Positions 33,643 through 41,652 of a DNA stretch of 64,000 nt are shown here, piece after piece. This DNA is from Mesorhizobium qingshengii. GTDB lineage: Bacteria; Pseudomonadota; Alphaproteobacteria; Rhizobiales; Rhizobiaceae. The stretch's first letter is position 1; every line of letters starts with the position of its first letter. The position numbers and the translations under genes were made by a program. The DNA is taken from assembly GCF_027563465.1 (NCBI RefSeq), contig NZ_JAPFQA010000015.1, forward strand, positions 61,145-125,144, written 5' to 3'. The notes under the pieces were generated by a model. The model made no database searches and was not told where the DNA came from. It saw only the letters and a program-made list of their open reading frames with translations.

Positions 33643-35472
33643 CTACTTCTTGCGACGCGCGGCGATCGGCGGCGGTTCGATCGCGCCCGCCCTGATACGG
33701 GCAGGTTTCAGGGCCGGTGCAGCGGCATCCTTCATGATGGTCAACGCGCGTGGGAAGAACTGAATGTTGTGCTGGCCACGTCCGATGTTGAGGATCGCGG
33801 CTCCGGGCAAGCGCTTCTCCAGCATCGACAGCACCCGCCGCAACGAGGGTCCGTCGAACGCGTCCATGGCTTCATCGATGATCACCCATTTCGGCTGTCG
33901 CAAGGCGAGCCTGGCGAAGGCCAGCGAGCGCTGTTCGTCATCGCCCAGTTCGTGCTCCCAGCGCGCGGAGCGGTCGAGCGAGGACGCCAGGCGCCCGAGC
34001 CCGACCTCGGCAAGCACCTCTGAAATCTGGGCATCACTCGCCGGCGCGGGTCCGTTCGAGTGATCGAGGATCTCGCGCAGCGTACCGGCCGGGAAATACG
34101 GGACGCGCGGCACGAATATGAGGGTTTCTCCCGCCGGCAGGCCGATCCGTCCGCGTCCCCATGGCCACAGTCCGGCGATGGCGCGGAAGAACAGCGTCTT
34201 GCCGGCGCCCGGGTCGCCGGTGATCATGACGCGCTCGCCGGCGCGGATTTCGACATGCTGGTCGGCGAGCCTGGTGCACCCCTCCGGCGAGGCCACTTCT
34301 AGCTTCTCGAAGGTCAGGCTGCCGCCAGGGTTCTCAACGAACTCGATACGTTTTTCCGTGTCGTGCAGCACATCGGTCTCATCGAGCGCGATGCGGAAAT
34401 CGGCAACGCGCATCAGTGTGGCGCGCCAATCGGCGATGCTGCCGATGTTGTTGATGAACCAGCGCAAGGAAGAATGAACCTGATTGAAGGCGCCGACCGC
34501 CATCATCAGCCCGCCAAAACTGATGTCACCTGCAAAATAGACCGGCGAGGCGACCAGGATCGGTGCCACGACCGTGATCCAGCCATAGGTATCGGTGACC
34601 CAGGACAGGTTGATCTGGGCGGTGTAGATGCGCCGCATGGCGCCGAGCACCGTGCCGAGGTCGAGTTCGAGCCGCCGCCTGGCGTCGGGCTCGCCATGGT
34701 ACAAGGCAATGGCATCGACATTCTCGTTGACGCGCACCATCGAGGAGCGCAGCTCCGCTTCCCGCGCGTAGCGGTCGCTGTTGAGGCGGATCAGCGTCCG
34801 GCCGACCAGCCAGCTCAGCCACGAGGCGGTGCCGGCATAGAGGATAGCGGCCCAGACCATGTAGCCAGGGATCGCCAGGGAGGTCCCGCCAATGTGGAAC
34901 ACGAAGCCCGAAGACAGTTCCCACAACACGCCGACGAAGGACACCAGCAGGATGAAGGACTGCAGCAGGCCGACGCCGAGATCCGTTGACAGGTCGGACA
35001 GATGCGCGGCGTCCTGCTGCATGCGCTGGTCGGGATTGACGCCGATGGCGCCGGCATTGGCCAGCCGGAAGGCGCGCGCCGGCCGCGTCCACTGGTCGAT
35101 CAGGTCGAGCGTCAGCGCCTCGCGTAGCTTCAGCCTGATCATCTGGTTGAGCCAGGTCTGGCCTATATTGAGCACCAGAAGGCCGCCGGCTATGGCGGCG
35201 AAGACGAGAAGCTGGTTCAGGAAGGCCGCCATGTCGCGGCGTGCAAGCGCATCGTAGAAAGGCTGGTTCCAGCGGTTGAGCAGAACCTGGCCGATCGACG
35301 TTGCGATGATGACGGCCACGATGCCAACCGACGTCCAGAGCAACCACTTGCGAACCGGCGATCCCATCAGCGCCTGCTTGATCGTCGCCACCTGATCCCG
35401 AAGGGTGCTGGCCTCGACCGCCGCAACCGGCCGGGCGAAAGCGTCGTTGTCCGGTTGATCAGCCATAGCCAA
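33643..35472 (-). CDS. SbmA/YddA-like ABC transporter (fused permease and ATPase)
   Basis: This 609 aa protein joins an ABC_membrane_2 (SbmA/BacA-like) permease domain, with hydrophobic segments between about 45 and 330, to an ATPase domain from about 390. VGAFNQVHSSLRWFINN near 335 is a hallmark of the YddA group. Walker A is GDPGAGKT near 426-433 and Walker B is WVIIDEAMDAFD near 533-544. The signature, usually LSxGE(Q/R), reads LGDDEQRS, so the Ser and Gly of the C-loop are replaced. The substrate is unknown; relatives import peptides or vitamin B12. MADQP at 35466 is a second possible start. Confidence 0.87.
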   Translation of the reverse strand: MAMADQPDNDAFARPVAAVEASTLRDQVATIKQALMGSPVRKWLLWTSVGIVAVIIATSIGQVLLNRWNQPFYDALARRDMAAFLNQLLVFAAIAGGLLVLNIGQTWLNQMIRLKLREALTLDLIDQWTRPARAFRLANAGAIGVNPDQRMQQDAAHLSDLSTDLGVGLLQSFILLVSFVGVLWELSSGFVFHIGGTSLAIPGYMVWAAILYAGTASWLSWLVGRTLIRLNSDRYAREAELRSSMVRVNENVDAIALYHGEPDARRRLELDLGTVLGAMRRIYTAQINLSWVTDTYGWITVVAPILVASPVYFAGDISFGGLMMAVGAFNQVHSSLRWFINNIGSIADWRATLMRVADFRIALDETDVLHDTEKRIEFVENPGGSLTFEKLEVASPEGCTRLADQHVEIRAGERVMITGDPGAGKTLFFRAIAGLWPWGRGRIGLPAGETLIFVPRVPYFPAGTLREILDHSNGPAPASDAQISEVLAEVGLGRLASSLDRSARWEHELGDDEQRSLAFARLALRQPKWVIIDEAMDAFDGPSLRRVLSMLEKRLPGAAILNIGRGQHNIQFFPRALTIMKDAAAPALKPARIRAGAIEPPPIAARRKK

Positions 35473-35594
35473 GGTCCTTGCGTTCAGAAGCGGTGCTGAA
35501 ACCGGATGGAGAGACTTGACGGCATTGGTCTTTCAACGGGCCGCGCATGACACATAGGTCGGGAAAAGCCCCGCGTCGCGAGTTTTCATCATGA

Positions 35595-36383
35595 TCACGA
35601 AGGTGTCACCTGGCGAACCGGCGAGATTGCCCTATCGGCCTCCGCCCGGCGGCCGAGCCGCGTGGCGCCGTGCGGCGACAGCACCGGCACGAAGACGCGG
35701 CGAGACGTCCGCTGAGCGACCGGCACGCCCTGATAGAGCCGTTTCTGCGCCTCGACGACGATGACGCCGGAAAAGATCGGCCACAGCCGCCGACCGACGC
35801 GTTCCAGCACATTGTGAAAGCGCATCATGAAGCGCCGCCGCGATGGCGGGAAGAACAGCGCATCGGACCAGGCCGCGGGCGTGAAATTCGCCTCGCGCAG
35901 CAATTCGGTGAGCTGTCCGCGCGAAAAAGGCCGGCCATTGCCGAACGGCGTGTGCTCGAAGCGCGCCCAGACGCCGCGCCGGTTGGGCACGACGATGACG
36001 ACGCGCCCCGCCGGCGACAGCACGCGCCAGATCTCGTTCAGCGTTTCGCGCGGGTTTTCGACATGTTCGAGTGAGTGGACGAGCAGCATGCGATCGATGC
36101 AGGAATCGACCAGCGGCAGTTCCTCGTCGAAGACCAGTGCCGTCGCGGTCGGCCCCGTCGCCGGCCACACCACGGCGCCCTGCGTCGCCGGCATGAAGGC
36201 AAAGACCCGCTCGGCGTCGGTGCCGAAGCGCTCCAGCCAGGGCAGCGTGTAGCCGAGGCCAACCAGCCGCTCATTGGGCACAACAGCCCATATCGATGAC
36301 AGCGCCATGGTGATCGAGCGCTCGGCGAAGCGGCCGAGCGTTGTCGAATAGAAGGAGCGGAGATCGACGATGTCGGAATGCAT
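35595..36383 (-). CDS. Class I SAM-dependent methyltransferase
   Basis: This 262 aa protein contains the later half of the methyltransferase fold clearly: LLVHSLEHVENPRETLNEIW near 99-118, then LSPAGRVVIVVPNRRGVWAR near 121-140. The N-terminal SAM glycine loop is degenerate (LVGLGYTLPWLERFGTDAER), so cofactor binding must be checked. It often lies beside gloB in rhizobia, and here the two are divergent around an unusual tandem repeat. The substrate is unknown. Confidence 0.82.
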   Translation of the reverse strand: MHSDIVDLRSFYSTTLGRFAERSITMALSSIWAVVPNERLVGLGYTLPWLERFGTDAERVFAFMPATQGAVVWPATGPTATALVFDEELPLVDSCIDRMLLVHSLEHVENPRETLNEIWRVLSPAGRVVIVVPNRRGVWARFEHTPFGNGRPFSRGQLTELLREANFTPAAWSDALFFPPSRRRFMMRFHNVLERVGRRLWPIFSGVIVVEAQKRLYQGVPVAQRTSRRVFVPVLSPHGATRLGRRAEADRAISPVRQVTPS

Positions 36384-36445
36384 GCGAGGGATGTAGCCGT
36401 GATATCATCGGGTTTCAACAAAGGCCTTGATGAGCCCGACTTTCC

Positions 36446-36574
36446 GGGATGTCATTCGACATGCCGGGATGACATTCGTCACCCTGGGGACGACGTTCGT
36501 CCCCCCCCTTGGGGATGACATCCGTCACCCCGGGGTGGCATTGGTCACCCTTGGGATGACATCCGCGTGCCGGG
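36446..36574. repeat. Tandem array of six degenerate palindromic units (about 20-24 bases each)
   Basis: Consecutive units resemble gggatgacattcgtcaccc, itself an inverted repeat (gggatgac/gtcaccc). I count them at about 36446, 36466, 36487, 36511, 36533 and 36553, with changes that largely keep the dyad symmetry (unit 3: gggacgacgttcgtccc; unit 1: atgtcattcgacat). The array fills most of the 225-base gap between the divergent methyltransferase and gloB genes and ends 35 bases before the gloB start. Confidence 0.75.
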
Positions 36575-36608
36575 GCCCTATGTGTGCGGCGACAATGGAG
36601 AGACGAGG

Positions 36609-37376
36609 ATGCCGGTCGAAATCGAACAATTCATGTGCCGCAGCGACAATTTCGGCGTGCTGGTGCATGACCCCAAAAGCGGCCAGACGGCGATCATCGA
36701 TGCGCCCGAGGAGGCGCCGATCCTGGCAGCGATCAAGCGCACCGGCTGGACGCCGACGATGATCCTGACCACGCATCATCACATGGATCACGTCGAGGCG
36801 AATCTGGCGCTGAAGGAGCGCTTCAAGCTGCGCATCGTCGGCCCGGAGGCGGAAAAGGCCAGGATCCCCGGCATCGACGAAACCGTCGAAGAGGGTTCCG
36901 TCGTCCATCTCGGTGACGAGAGGATCGAGGTGATCGCCACGCCCGGCCACACCGCCGGCCATGTCTCCTATTACTTGCCGGCATCGAAAGTGGCATTCAC
37001 CGCCGACACGCTGTTTGCGCTGGGTTGCGGGCGTCTGTTCGAATGCAAGCCGCCGGTGATGCATGAATCGTTGAAGAAGCTTGCAGCGCTTCCCGCCGCG
37101 ACGGTCATCTATTGCGGTCATGAGTATACGCTCGCCAACGCCCGTTTCGCAGTGACCGTCGACCCGACCAATTCGGCGCTGAAGGAGAGGGTTGCCAGGA
37201 TCGAGGCGCTGCGCGCCGACGACAAGCCGACCCTGCCGACGACGATCGGCGAGGAGCTGTCGACCAATCCCTTCCTGCGCTGGCATGACCCTGCGATCCG
37301 CAAGCATCTGGGCATGGAAAAAGCGAGCGATGCCGAGGTGTTCGCCGAGATCCGCAAGCGCAAGGACAATTTCTGA
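36609..37376 (+). CDS. gloB: Hydroxyacylglutathione hydrolase (glyoxalase II)
   Basis: This metallo-beta-lactamase-fold thiolesterase hydrolyses S-lactoylglutathione to lactate and glutathione, detoxifying methylglyoxal. It has 255 aa. The metal motif THHHMDH is at 55-61, the second His is in TPGHTAGH near 120, the bridging Asp is in FTADTLF near 138 and the later His in YCGHEYT near 178. The C-terminal NPFLRWHDP contacts glutathione. The start is ATG 36609, with gagacgagg just before it; an upstream ATG (36567) lies inside the tandem repeat. A cupin gene follows 21 bases downstream. Confidence 0.95.
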   Translation: MPVEIEQFMCRSDNFGVLVHDPKSGQTAIIDAPEEAPILAAIKRTGWTPTMILTTHHHMDHVEANLALKERFKLRIVGPEAEKARIPGIDETVEEGSVVHLGDERIEVIATPGHTAGHVSYYLPASKVAFTADTLFALGCGRLFECKPPVMHESLKKLAALPAATVIYCGHEYTLANARFAVTVDPTNSALKERVARIEALRADDKPTLPTTIGEELSTNPFLRWHDPAIRKHLGMEKASDAEVFAEIRKRKDNF

Positions 37377-37397
37377 GACCGGTGGTATCGTCCAACC

Positions 37398-37838
37398 ATG
37401 ACGAGCTCCGCGGAAATCATCGCCATCCTCGGTTTGAAGCCACATCCGGAAGGTGGCTGGTACGCGGAGACCTTTCGCGATCACGCCGGCAGCGCGCGGG
37501 GCCATTCGACGGCGATCTACTTCCTGCTGGAACAAGACCAGTTGTCAGCCTGGCACCGGGTCAAGGACGCAGCGGAAGTCTGGCATTTCCATGCCGGCGC
37601 CCCACTGGCGCTGTCGATGTGGGAGGAAGGCAGCGCCATGATTGAGCAGGTGCTTGGCGTCGGGCTGGCAGCGGGCGAGCGGCCGCAGATCGTCGTGCCG
37701 GCCGGTTGGTGGCAATCGGCGCGCAGCCTCGGCGAGTGGACGCTGGTCGGCTGCACCGTCGCGCCGGGCTTTGATTTTGCCGCCTTCGAACTGGCCGAGC
37801 CAGGCTGGAGTCCTACCTTAGCAGGAAACCCAGGGTGA
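37398..37838 (+). CDS. Cupin-fold DUF985 protein
   Basis: This 146 aa protein has the DUF985 cupin pattern: LKPHPEGGWYAETFRDH near 13-28, STAIYFLLEQDQLSAWHRVK near 37-56, WHFHAGAPLALSMWEEG near 62-78 and VVPAGWWQSARSLGEWTLVG near 100-119. A metal site is plausible in WHFH. The function is not known. It closely follows gloB, so the two may be cotranscribed. Its last 26 bases overlap the convergent YhhN gene. Confidence 0.85.
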   Translation: MTSSAEIIAILGLKPHPEGGWYAETFRDHAGSARGHSTAIYFLLEQDQLSAWHRVKDAAEVWHFHAGAPLALSMWEEGSAMIEQVLGVGLAAGERPQIVVPAGWWQSARSLGEWTLVGCTVAPGFDFAAFELAEPGWSPTLAGNPG

Positions 37839-38487
37839 TCCCCAGCTGAGCGGCGTAGTAGAGCGCCCAGACGGCAAAGCGCATCCAGACGCGATGCGAC
37901 GAGATGGCGGCCACCAGGAATTTTTCGGTGGCGAGCAGCCCGTCGGATGCCATGAACAGCACGGCGCCGCCGATCAGCCACACATTGCTTGTCGTCAGGG
38001 CAGACATGCCCATTGCCAGGATCGCCGCGACATAGACGGCGATCGGGACACGCAGGTCGGGACCGACGCGACGCCAGAGCGCCGCCAGCATGACGATTGC
38101 AAACACGGCCATCGCCAGCGCGATCGCCGCGCGCCACGATTCGGCACCAAGCAATCCCAACCCGCCGCCGCTGCGCAGGAACAGCACCACATAGACGATG
38201 TGCGCGACGAGAAAACTGGCCAGCCCGCCGAGAAAGGCCTTTTCGCCATCGCGCGACAGGAAGGCGTCGCCAACGGCGCTGAGCGCAAGAGCGGCGACCA
38301 GCAGAAGCGGGCCGCCCTGCAGTGCCGCCAGCACGGCAAGCATCGCCACGGCGAGCGTCTTTGCCGCCGAGCGGGCAAGCGTCGGCGCCATGCCAAGCGT
38401 GAAGGCGTAGATCACAGCCGCCACCAGCGAGAAGATCAGCGTCGCATTGGCGTTGGCGTCGATGCCGCCGGCAAATGGCAGCGTCAT
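37813..38487 (-). CDS. YhhN/TMEM86-family membrane protein (possible lysoplasmalogenase)
   Basis: This 224 aa polytopic membrane protein has about seven or eight hydrophobic segments. The family signatures are ALSAVGDAFLSRD near 68-80 and the later FMASDGLLATEKFL near 175-190, each with a conserved Asp in the membrane. Animal TMEM86 proteins hydrolyse lysoplasmalogens; the bacterial role is unproven. The start ATG at 38487 overlaps the stop of the EamA gene in ATGA, so the two are coupled. The 3' end overlaps the cupin gene by 26 bases on the other strand. Confidence 0.85.
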   Translation of the reverse strand: MTLPFAGGIDANANATLIFSLVAAVIYAFTLGMAPTLARSAAKTLAVAMLAVLAALQGGPLLLVAALALSAVGDAFLSRDGEKAFLGGLASFLVAHIVYVVLFLRSGGGLGLLGAESWRAAIALAMAVFAIVMLAALWRRVGPDLRVPIAVYVAAILAMGMSALTTSNVWLIGGAVLFMASDGLLATEKFLVAAISSHRVWMRFAVWALYYAAQLGITLGFLLR

Positions 38488-39398
38488 GCCCCGGCTCCGC
38501 GTTCGGATGCCCCGGCTCCGCTTGCGGATGCTGCCGGCTTGCGCGGGAACAGCGATTTTGCCGCAAGGGCCGCCCCGCCGGTGATGAGCACGCAGGCGGC
38601 CAGGATGCGCGGCGACGGCTCGGCGACGCCGGCCGCGATCAGCACCAGCGTCGACAGTAGCGGCGCCGCATAGCTTGCCGCCCCGAGCACCTGGATGTTG
38701 CCGCGCTTGACCCCGATGTCCCAGGCATAGAAAGCCGCCCCCACGGGCATCAGGCCAAGCCCGAGCACAGCCAGCCACTGGCCGACACCGTCAGGCAGCA
38801 CGGTTTGTTCCAGCGCCAGGTGGCAGGCGAGCGACAGCACCGCGGTGGCCGCGCAGAACCAGGTGACGATGCTGGTCGGCACCGATGGGAAGCGCCGCGA
38901 CAGAAGCGAATAGGACGACCACAGCAACGCGCAGACGGCGGCCATCGCATAGCCGAAGGCATAGCGGGCGTCGAATGCGAGACCGCCGCCCTTGGTGACG
39001 ATCAGCACGGTGCCGGCGAGGCCGAGAAGCGCGCCGACGACATGGTTCCAGGCCAGCCGTTCGCCCGGCATCAGCGCCGAACCAAGCACGATCAGCAGCG
39101 GCCACAGATAGGCAATCAGGCTCGCCTCCACCGCCGGCGCATTGCGCAGCGCGGTGAAGTAGAAGAAGTGGTAGCCGAACAGGCCGGCAATGCCGATCAG
39201 CCAGACTTGCGGCGGTATCTTCTGGCTCTTGTCGGAAGCTGGCATGAACAGCCGCGCGACCAGCCCGACCCCGGTGCCGATCGAGAAGGTGATCGCCGAC
39301 AGCAGGAACGGCGGCACCCTGCCGGATGCATCCGTAAGCAGCGCCAGCAGTGCCCACATGGCGACCGCCGAAAAGCCGATCAGTGTTGCGCGCCCCAT
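38484..39398 (-). CDS. EamA/DMT-family exporter
   Basis: This 304 aa inner-membrane protein has about ten hydrophobic segments in two EamA repeats. Features are IGIAGLFGYHFFYFTALRNAPAVEASLIAYLWP near 68-100, which fits the YddG/aromatic amino acid exporter group, and KGGGLAFD followed by the second repeat from about 145. The substrate is not proven. The C-terminal tail (KPAASASGAGASERGAGA) is low complexity. It overlaps the YhhN gene in ATGA. Confidence 0.87.
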   Translation of the reverse strand: MGRATLIGFSAVAMWALLALLTDASGRVPPFLLSAITFSIGTGVGLVARLFMPASDKSQKIPPQVWLIGIAGLFGYHFFYFTALRNAPAVEASLIAYLWPLLIVLGSALMPGERLAWNHVVGALLGLAGTVLIVTKGGGLAFDARYAFGYAMAAVCALLWSSYSLLSRRFPSVPTSIVTWFCAATAVLSLACHLALEQTVLPDGVGQWLAVLGLGLMPVGAAFYAWDIGVKRGNIQVLGAASYAAPLLSTLVLIAAGVAEPSPRILAACVLITGGAALAAKSLFPRKPAASASGAGASERGAGA

Positions 39399-39442
39399 TC
39401 TGTCTCCAGTGGCGCGCCATTCCGGTCCAGTGGCGCGCCTGG

Positions 39443-40231
39443 CTATTGTATTGCTTCGAAACGCCCGGCGCTGATGGTCAAGGTACCGATCTGCGTTCCG
39501 ACCGTGGCGTGGATCGGCGCATATACTCCGGTTTGGCCGAGCGGCGCAAACGTCACCATCATGCGGCTGCGGTTCTTCAGATAGTTCAGCGCCTTGCGGC
39601 CCTTGCGATAGCCCGCCACCGGCTCAAAGCCCATCCGGCAGGTGACGGTGTCGCCCTTGTAGCCTGGCACCGAGATCGCCCCTTTCGAATCGTAGGTCAG
39701 CGTCAGATCGGCGCGCATCTCGCCATCATAGAACTTCACCGTGCGGCCGCAGACCTGGTCGAGGCTGTCGGCATGGACAACGGTAGCCGCCATCGGATCG
39801 AGCACCGACGCGAGGTCACTGGCGCCGAGCGGCACCCAGTTGTTGGGATCGCGCTTGCCCGGCGCCGGGATGACCTGCGTCGAGGTGACCGCGCCATTGG
39901 TAAAGCGGATATCGACCACCGATGCCTTCTTGCCGGAGGTGTAGTCGGCACGGAACGCCTGCGGCACCATCTTCTTGCCCGAAATGGTGCCTTTGGACGA
40001 GATCGTACCGCGCGTGTCGTCGAACAGCTTGGCCAGACCCGCGGCGCTGACGCTGCCTTCGATCGCGTAAGCGCCGTTCTCATAGTGGCTGGAGAACGTC
40101 GATCTCGCGATCGAAAGACCAAAAAACGACACCGTGTACTCGCCCTTGAAGGACTGGGGCGAGGCAGCGAAGCCAGGCGAAGGCAGCGCGACAGCGATCG
40201 CGATGGCGAGGGCATGTGACGAACGAAGCAT
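39443..40231 (-). CDS. DUF3108 domain-containing exported protein
   Basis: This 262 aa protein has a signal peptide (residues 1-23, ending PGFAA) and a DUF3108 domain. The opening FKGEYTVSFFGLSIARSTFS near 30-50 and ENGAYAIEGSVSAAGLAKLF near 55-75 form the expected lipocalin-like beta pattern, followed by MVPQAFRADYTSGKK. The C-terminal block YRKGRKALNYLKNRSRMMVTF is also conserved. The function is unknown. ATG 40231 was chosen because the signal peptide begins there; an upstream ATG at 40285 adds a non-hydrophobic lead. It is divergent from rpmB across 257 bases in which I see no other feature. Confidence 0.83.
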   Translation of the reverse strand: MLRSSHALAIAIAVALPSPGFAASPQSFKGEYTVSFFGLSIARSTFSSHYENGAYAIEGSVSAAGLAKLFDDTRGTISSKGTISGKKMVPQAFRADYTSGKKASVVDIRFTNGAVTSTQVIPAPGKRDPNNWVPLGASDLASVLDPMAATVVHADSLDQVCGRTVKFYDGEMRADLTLTYDSKGAISVPGYKGDTVTCRMGFEPVAGYRKGRKALNYLKNRSRMMVTFAPLGQTGVYAPIHATVGTQIGTLTISAGRFEAIQ

Positions 40232-40488
40232 GGCGGGATCGTATCCTTGATTTTCGACCGGAGGTGGGCAACTCCGGTCTGGCATGTCCCTATGGGACGG
40301 CTTATAGGAAGAAATCCGGCCTTAATATGAAATGCCGGGCGCTTCCGTGGGCAAGCCGGAGCTTGACGCACCGGCGAAATGCAACTATGGAACGCCAACT
40401 TTTTCCATAAGGCCGCCTGACCAGAACCGCGCGCCACCCGGCGTGGGCACAAAGGTTTGGCAAGCCCCGAGAACTGAAGGTTAGAACA

Positions 40489-40785
40489 ATGTCCCGCACC
40501 TGCGAACTCACTGCCAAGGCAGTCATGTCCGGCAACAATGTGAGCCACGCCAACAACAAGACCAAGCGTCGCTTCCTGCCGAACCTCGTCAATGTGACGC
40601 TGATTTCGGAAGCGCTGAACCAGAATGTGCGCCTGCGCATTTCGGCCAACGCGCTGCGTTCGGTCGAACATCGCGGCGGTCTCGATGCTTTCCTGGCCAA
40701 GGCCGACGTCAAGGAATTGTCGCAGCGCGCGCGCCTGCTGAAGAAGCAGATCGCCAAGAAGCTGGCTGATCAGCCCGCTGCCTGA
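40489..40785 (+). CDS. rpmB: 50S ribosomal protein L28
   Basis: This 98 aa L28 protein begins MSRTCELTAKAVMSGNNVSH, contains NNKTKRRFLPNLVNVTL near 20-36 and the block VRLRISANALRSVEHRGGLD near 47-66. It carries the C-terminal extension (about 20 residues rich in Lys and Arg) usual in alphaproteobacteria. It binds the large subunit near the exit site. A hairpin ggccaac-ctctt-gttggcc lies at 40815-40833, just after the gene. Confidence 0.97.
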   Translation: MSRTCELTAKAVMSGNNVSHANNKTKRRFLPNLVNVTLISEALNQNVRLRISANALRSVEHRGGLDAFLAKADVKELSQRARLLKKQIAKKLADQPAA

Positions 40786-40833
40786 TATCGCTTAAGGCGG
40801 GGGACGACCGCCCTGGCCAACCTCTTGTTGGCC

Positions 40834-40878
40834 TTGAGCATCGGATAGAAACCGCAAGGTCTAAAATCCGGTGCTCAA
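40834..40878 (+). other. Long stem in the rpmB-yhhQ leader
   Basis: The arm ttgagcatcggat (40834-40846) pairs with atccggtgctcaa (40866-40878) over 13 positions with a single U-G pair. The string gagcatcg recurs at 40888-40895, and both copies can pair with gatgctc at 40909-40915. Alternative hairpins are therefore possible just upstream of the preQ1-like aptamer. Confidence 0.55.
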
Positions 40879-40917
40879 ATACGAAGCGAGCATCGCCCGG
40901 ATGGGCATGATGCTCCG

Positions 40918-40946
40918 CTGGTTCCATTACCCAGGATAAAAAAATG
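40918..40946 (+). ncRNA. preQ1-I-like riboswitch overlapping the yhhQ start codon
   Basis: P1 is ctgg (40918-40921) with ccag (40931-40934). The loop is ttc-cat-ta-c, with C40930 placed where the ligand-binding cytosine sits. The tail gataaaaaa is close to the A-rich tail of the Bacillus preQ1-I aptamer (auaaaaaa). The loop triplet cat (40925-40927) can pair with atg (40944-40946), the start codon itself, in the position of P2. The only ribosome site, agga, spans 40933-40936 at the P1 boundary. Ligand binding would thus block translation of a queuosine-precursor transporter. P1 is four base pairs, one fewer than usual. Confidence 0.75.
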
Positions 40947-41630
40947 AATTCCTTCTCGCGATATTTGCCATTCGTGGCGGCCATGGCGCTTGTCGTCGTG
41001 GCGTCGAACATTCTCGTGCAGTTCCCGATGCAGGGACAGATCGGCGGCCTTTCGCTGGCCGACCTGTTGACCTGGGGCGCCTTCACCTATCCCTTCTCCT
41101 TCCTGGTCACCGACCTCGCCAACCGCCGCTATGGGCCTGCCGTGGCGCGCCGGATCGTGTTTGTCGGCTTCATGACGGCGGTGGTCTGCTCGATCCTTGT
41201 CCCGCCCTTCCTGTTCCGCCACGGCCTGATCGAATTCGAAACCGCCGCCGACCGGCTGGTGCGCATCGCGGCGGCGTCCGGCGCGGCGTTCCTCAGCGCG
41301 CAATTGCTCGACGTGACCGTGTTCAACCGGCTGCGCCGGCAGAGCTGGTGGCGCGCGCCGATCGTCGGCACGCTGGTCGGTTCGGTATTCGACACCGCCG
41401 TGTTCTTCACCGTCGCGTTATCGGCCGCTTTCGCCTTCGCTGGCCCGAACGACGGTTTCGCGCTCGAAACCGCACCGCTGATGGGCGTCTTCCATGTCGA
41501 TTCGATGCGTTGGGTTTCGTGGGCGCTTGGCGACCTCACTGTGAAGCTGATCATCGCCGTGGTGGCGCTTATCCCCTACCGGCTGCTGGCCACCCGTTGG
41601 AGCCAGCCGGCGCTGGCCGCACAGCCATGA
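40944..41630 (+). CDS. yhhQ: Queuosine precursor transporter (YhhQ/VUT family)
   Basis: This 228 aa inner-membrane protein has about six hydrophobic segments and matches the YhhQ (COG1738, VUT) family, which imports preQ0 or preQ1 for the queuosine modification of tRNA. Signatures are NILVQFPM near 22-29, LLTWGAFTYPFSFLVTDLANRRYG near 41-64 (family motif YPxxFLxTDxxNxxYG) and GSVFDTAVFFTVA near 145. The start ATG lies within the preQ1-I-like structure, which supports the substrate call. Confidence 0.9.
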   Translation: MNSFSRYLPFVAAMALVVVASNILVQFPMQGQIGGLSLADLLTWGAFTYPFSFLVTDLANRRYGPAVARRIVFVGFMTAVVCSILVPPFLFRHGLIEFETAADRLVRIAAASGAAFLSAQLLDVTVFNRLRRQSWWRAPIVGTLVGSVFDTAVFFTVALSAAFAFAGPNDGFALETAPLMGVFHVDSMRWVSWALGDLTVKLIIAVVALIPYRLLATRWSQPALAAQP

Positions 41631-41652
41631 TTCAGAAAAGGGGAATCAGGCA

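Noticed and set aside
36446..36574. CRISPR array
   Set aside because: Units are degenerate and adjacent, with no constant repeats alternating with unique spacers, and no cas genes are nearby.
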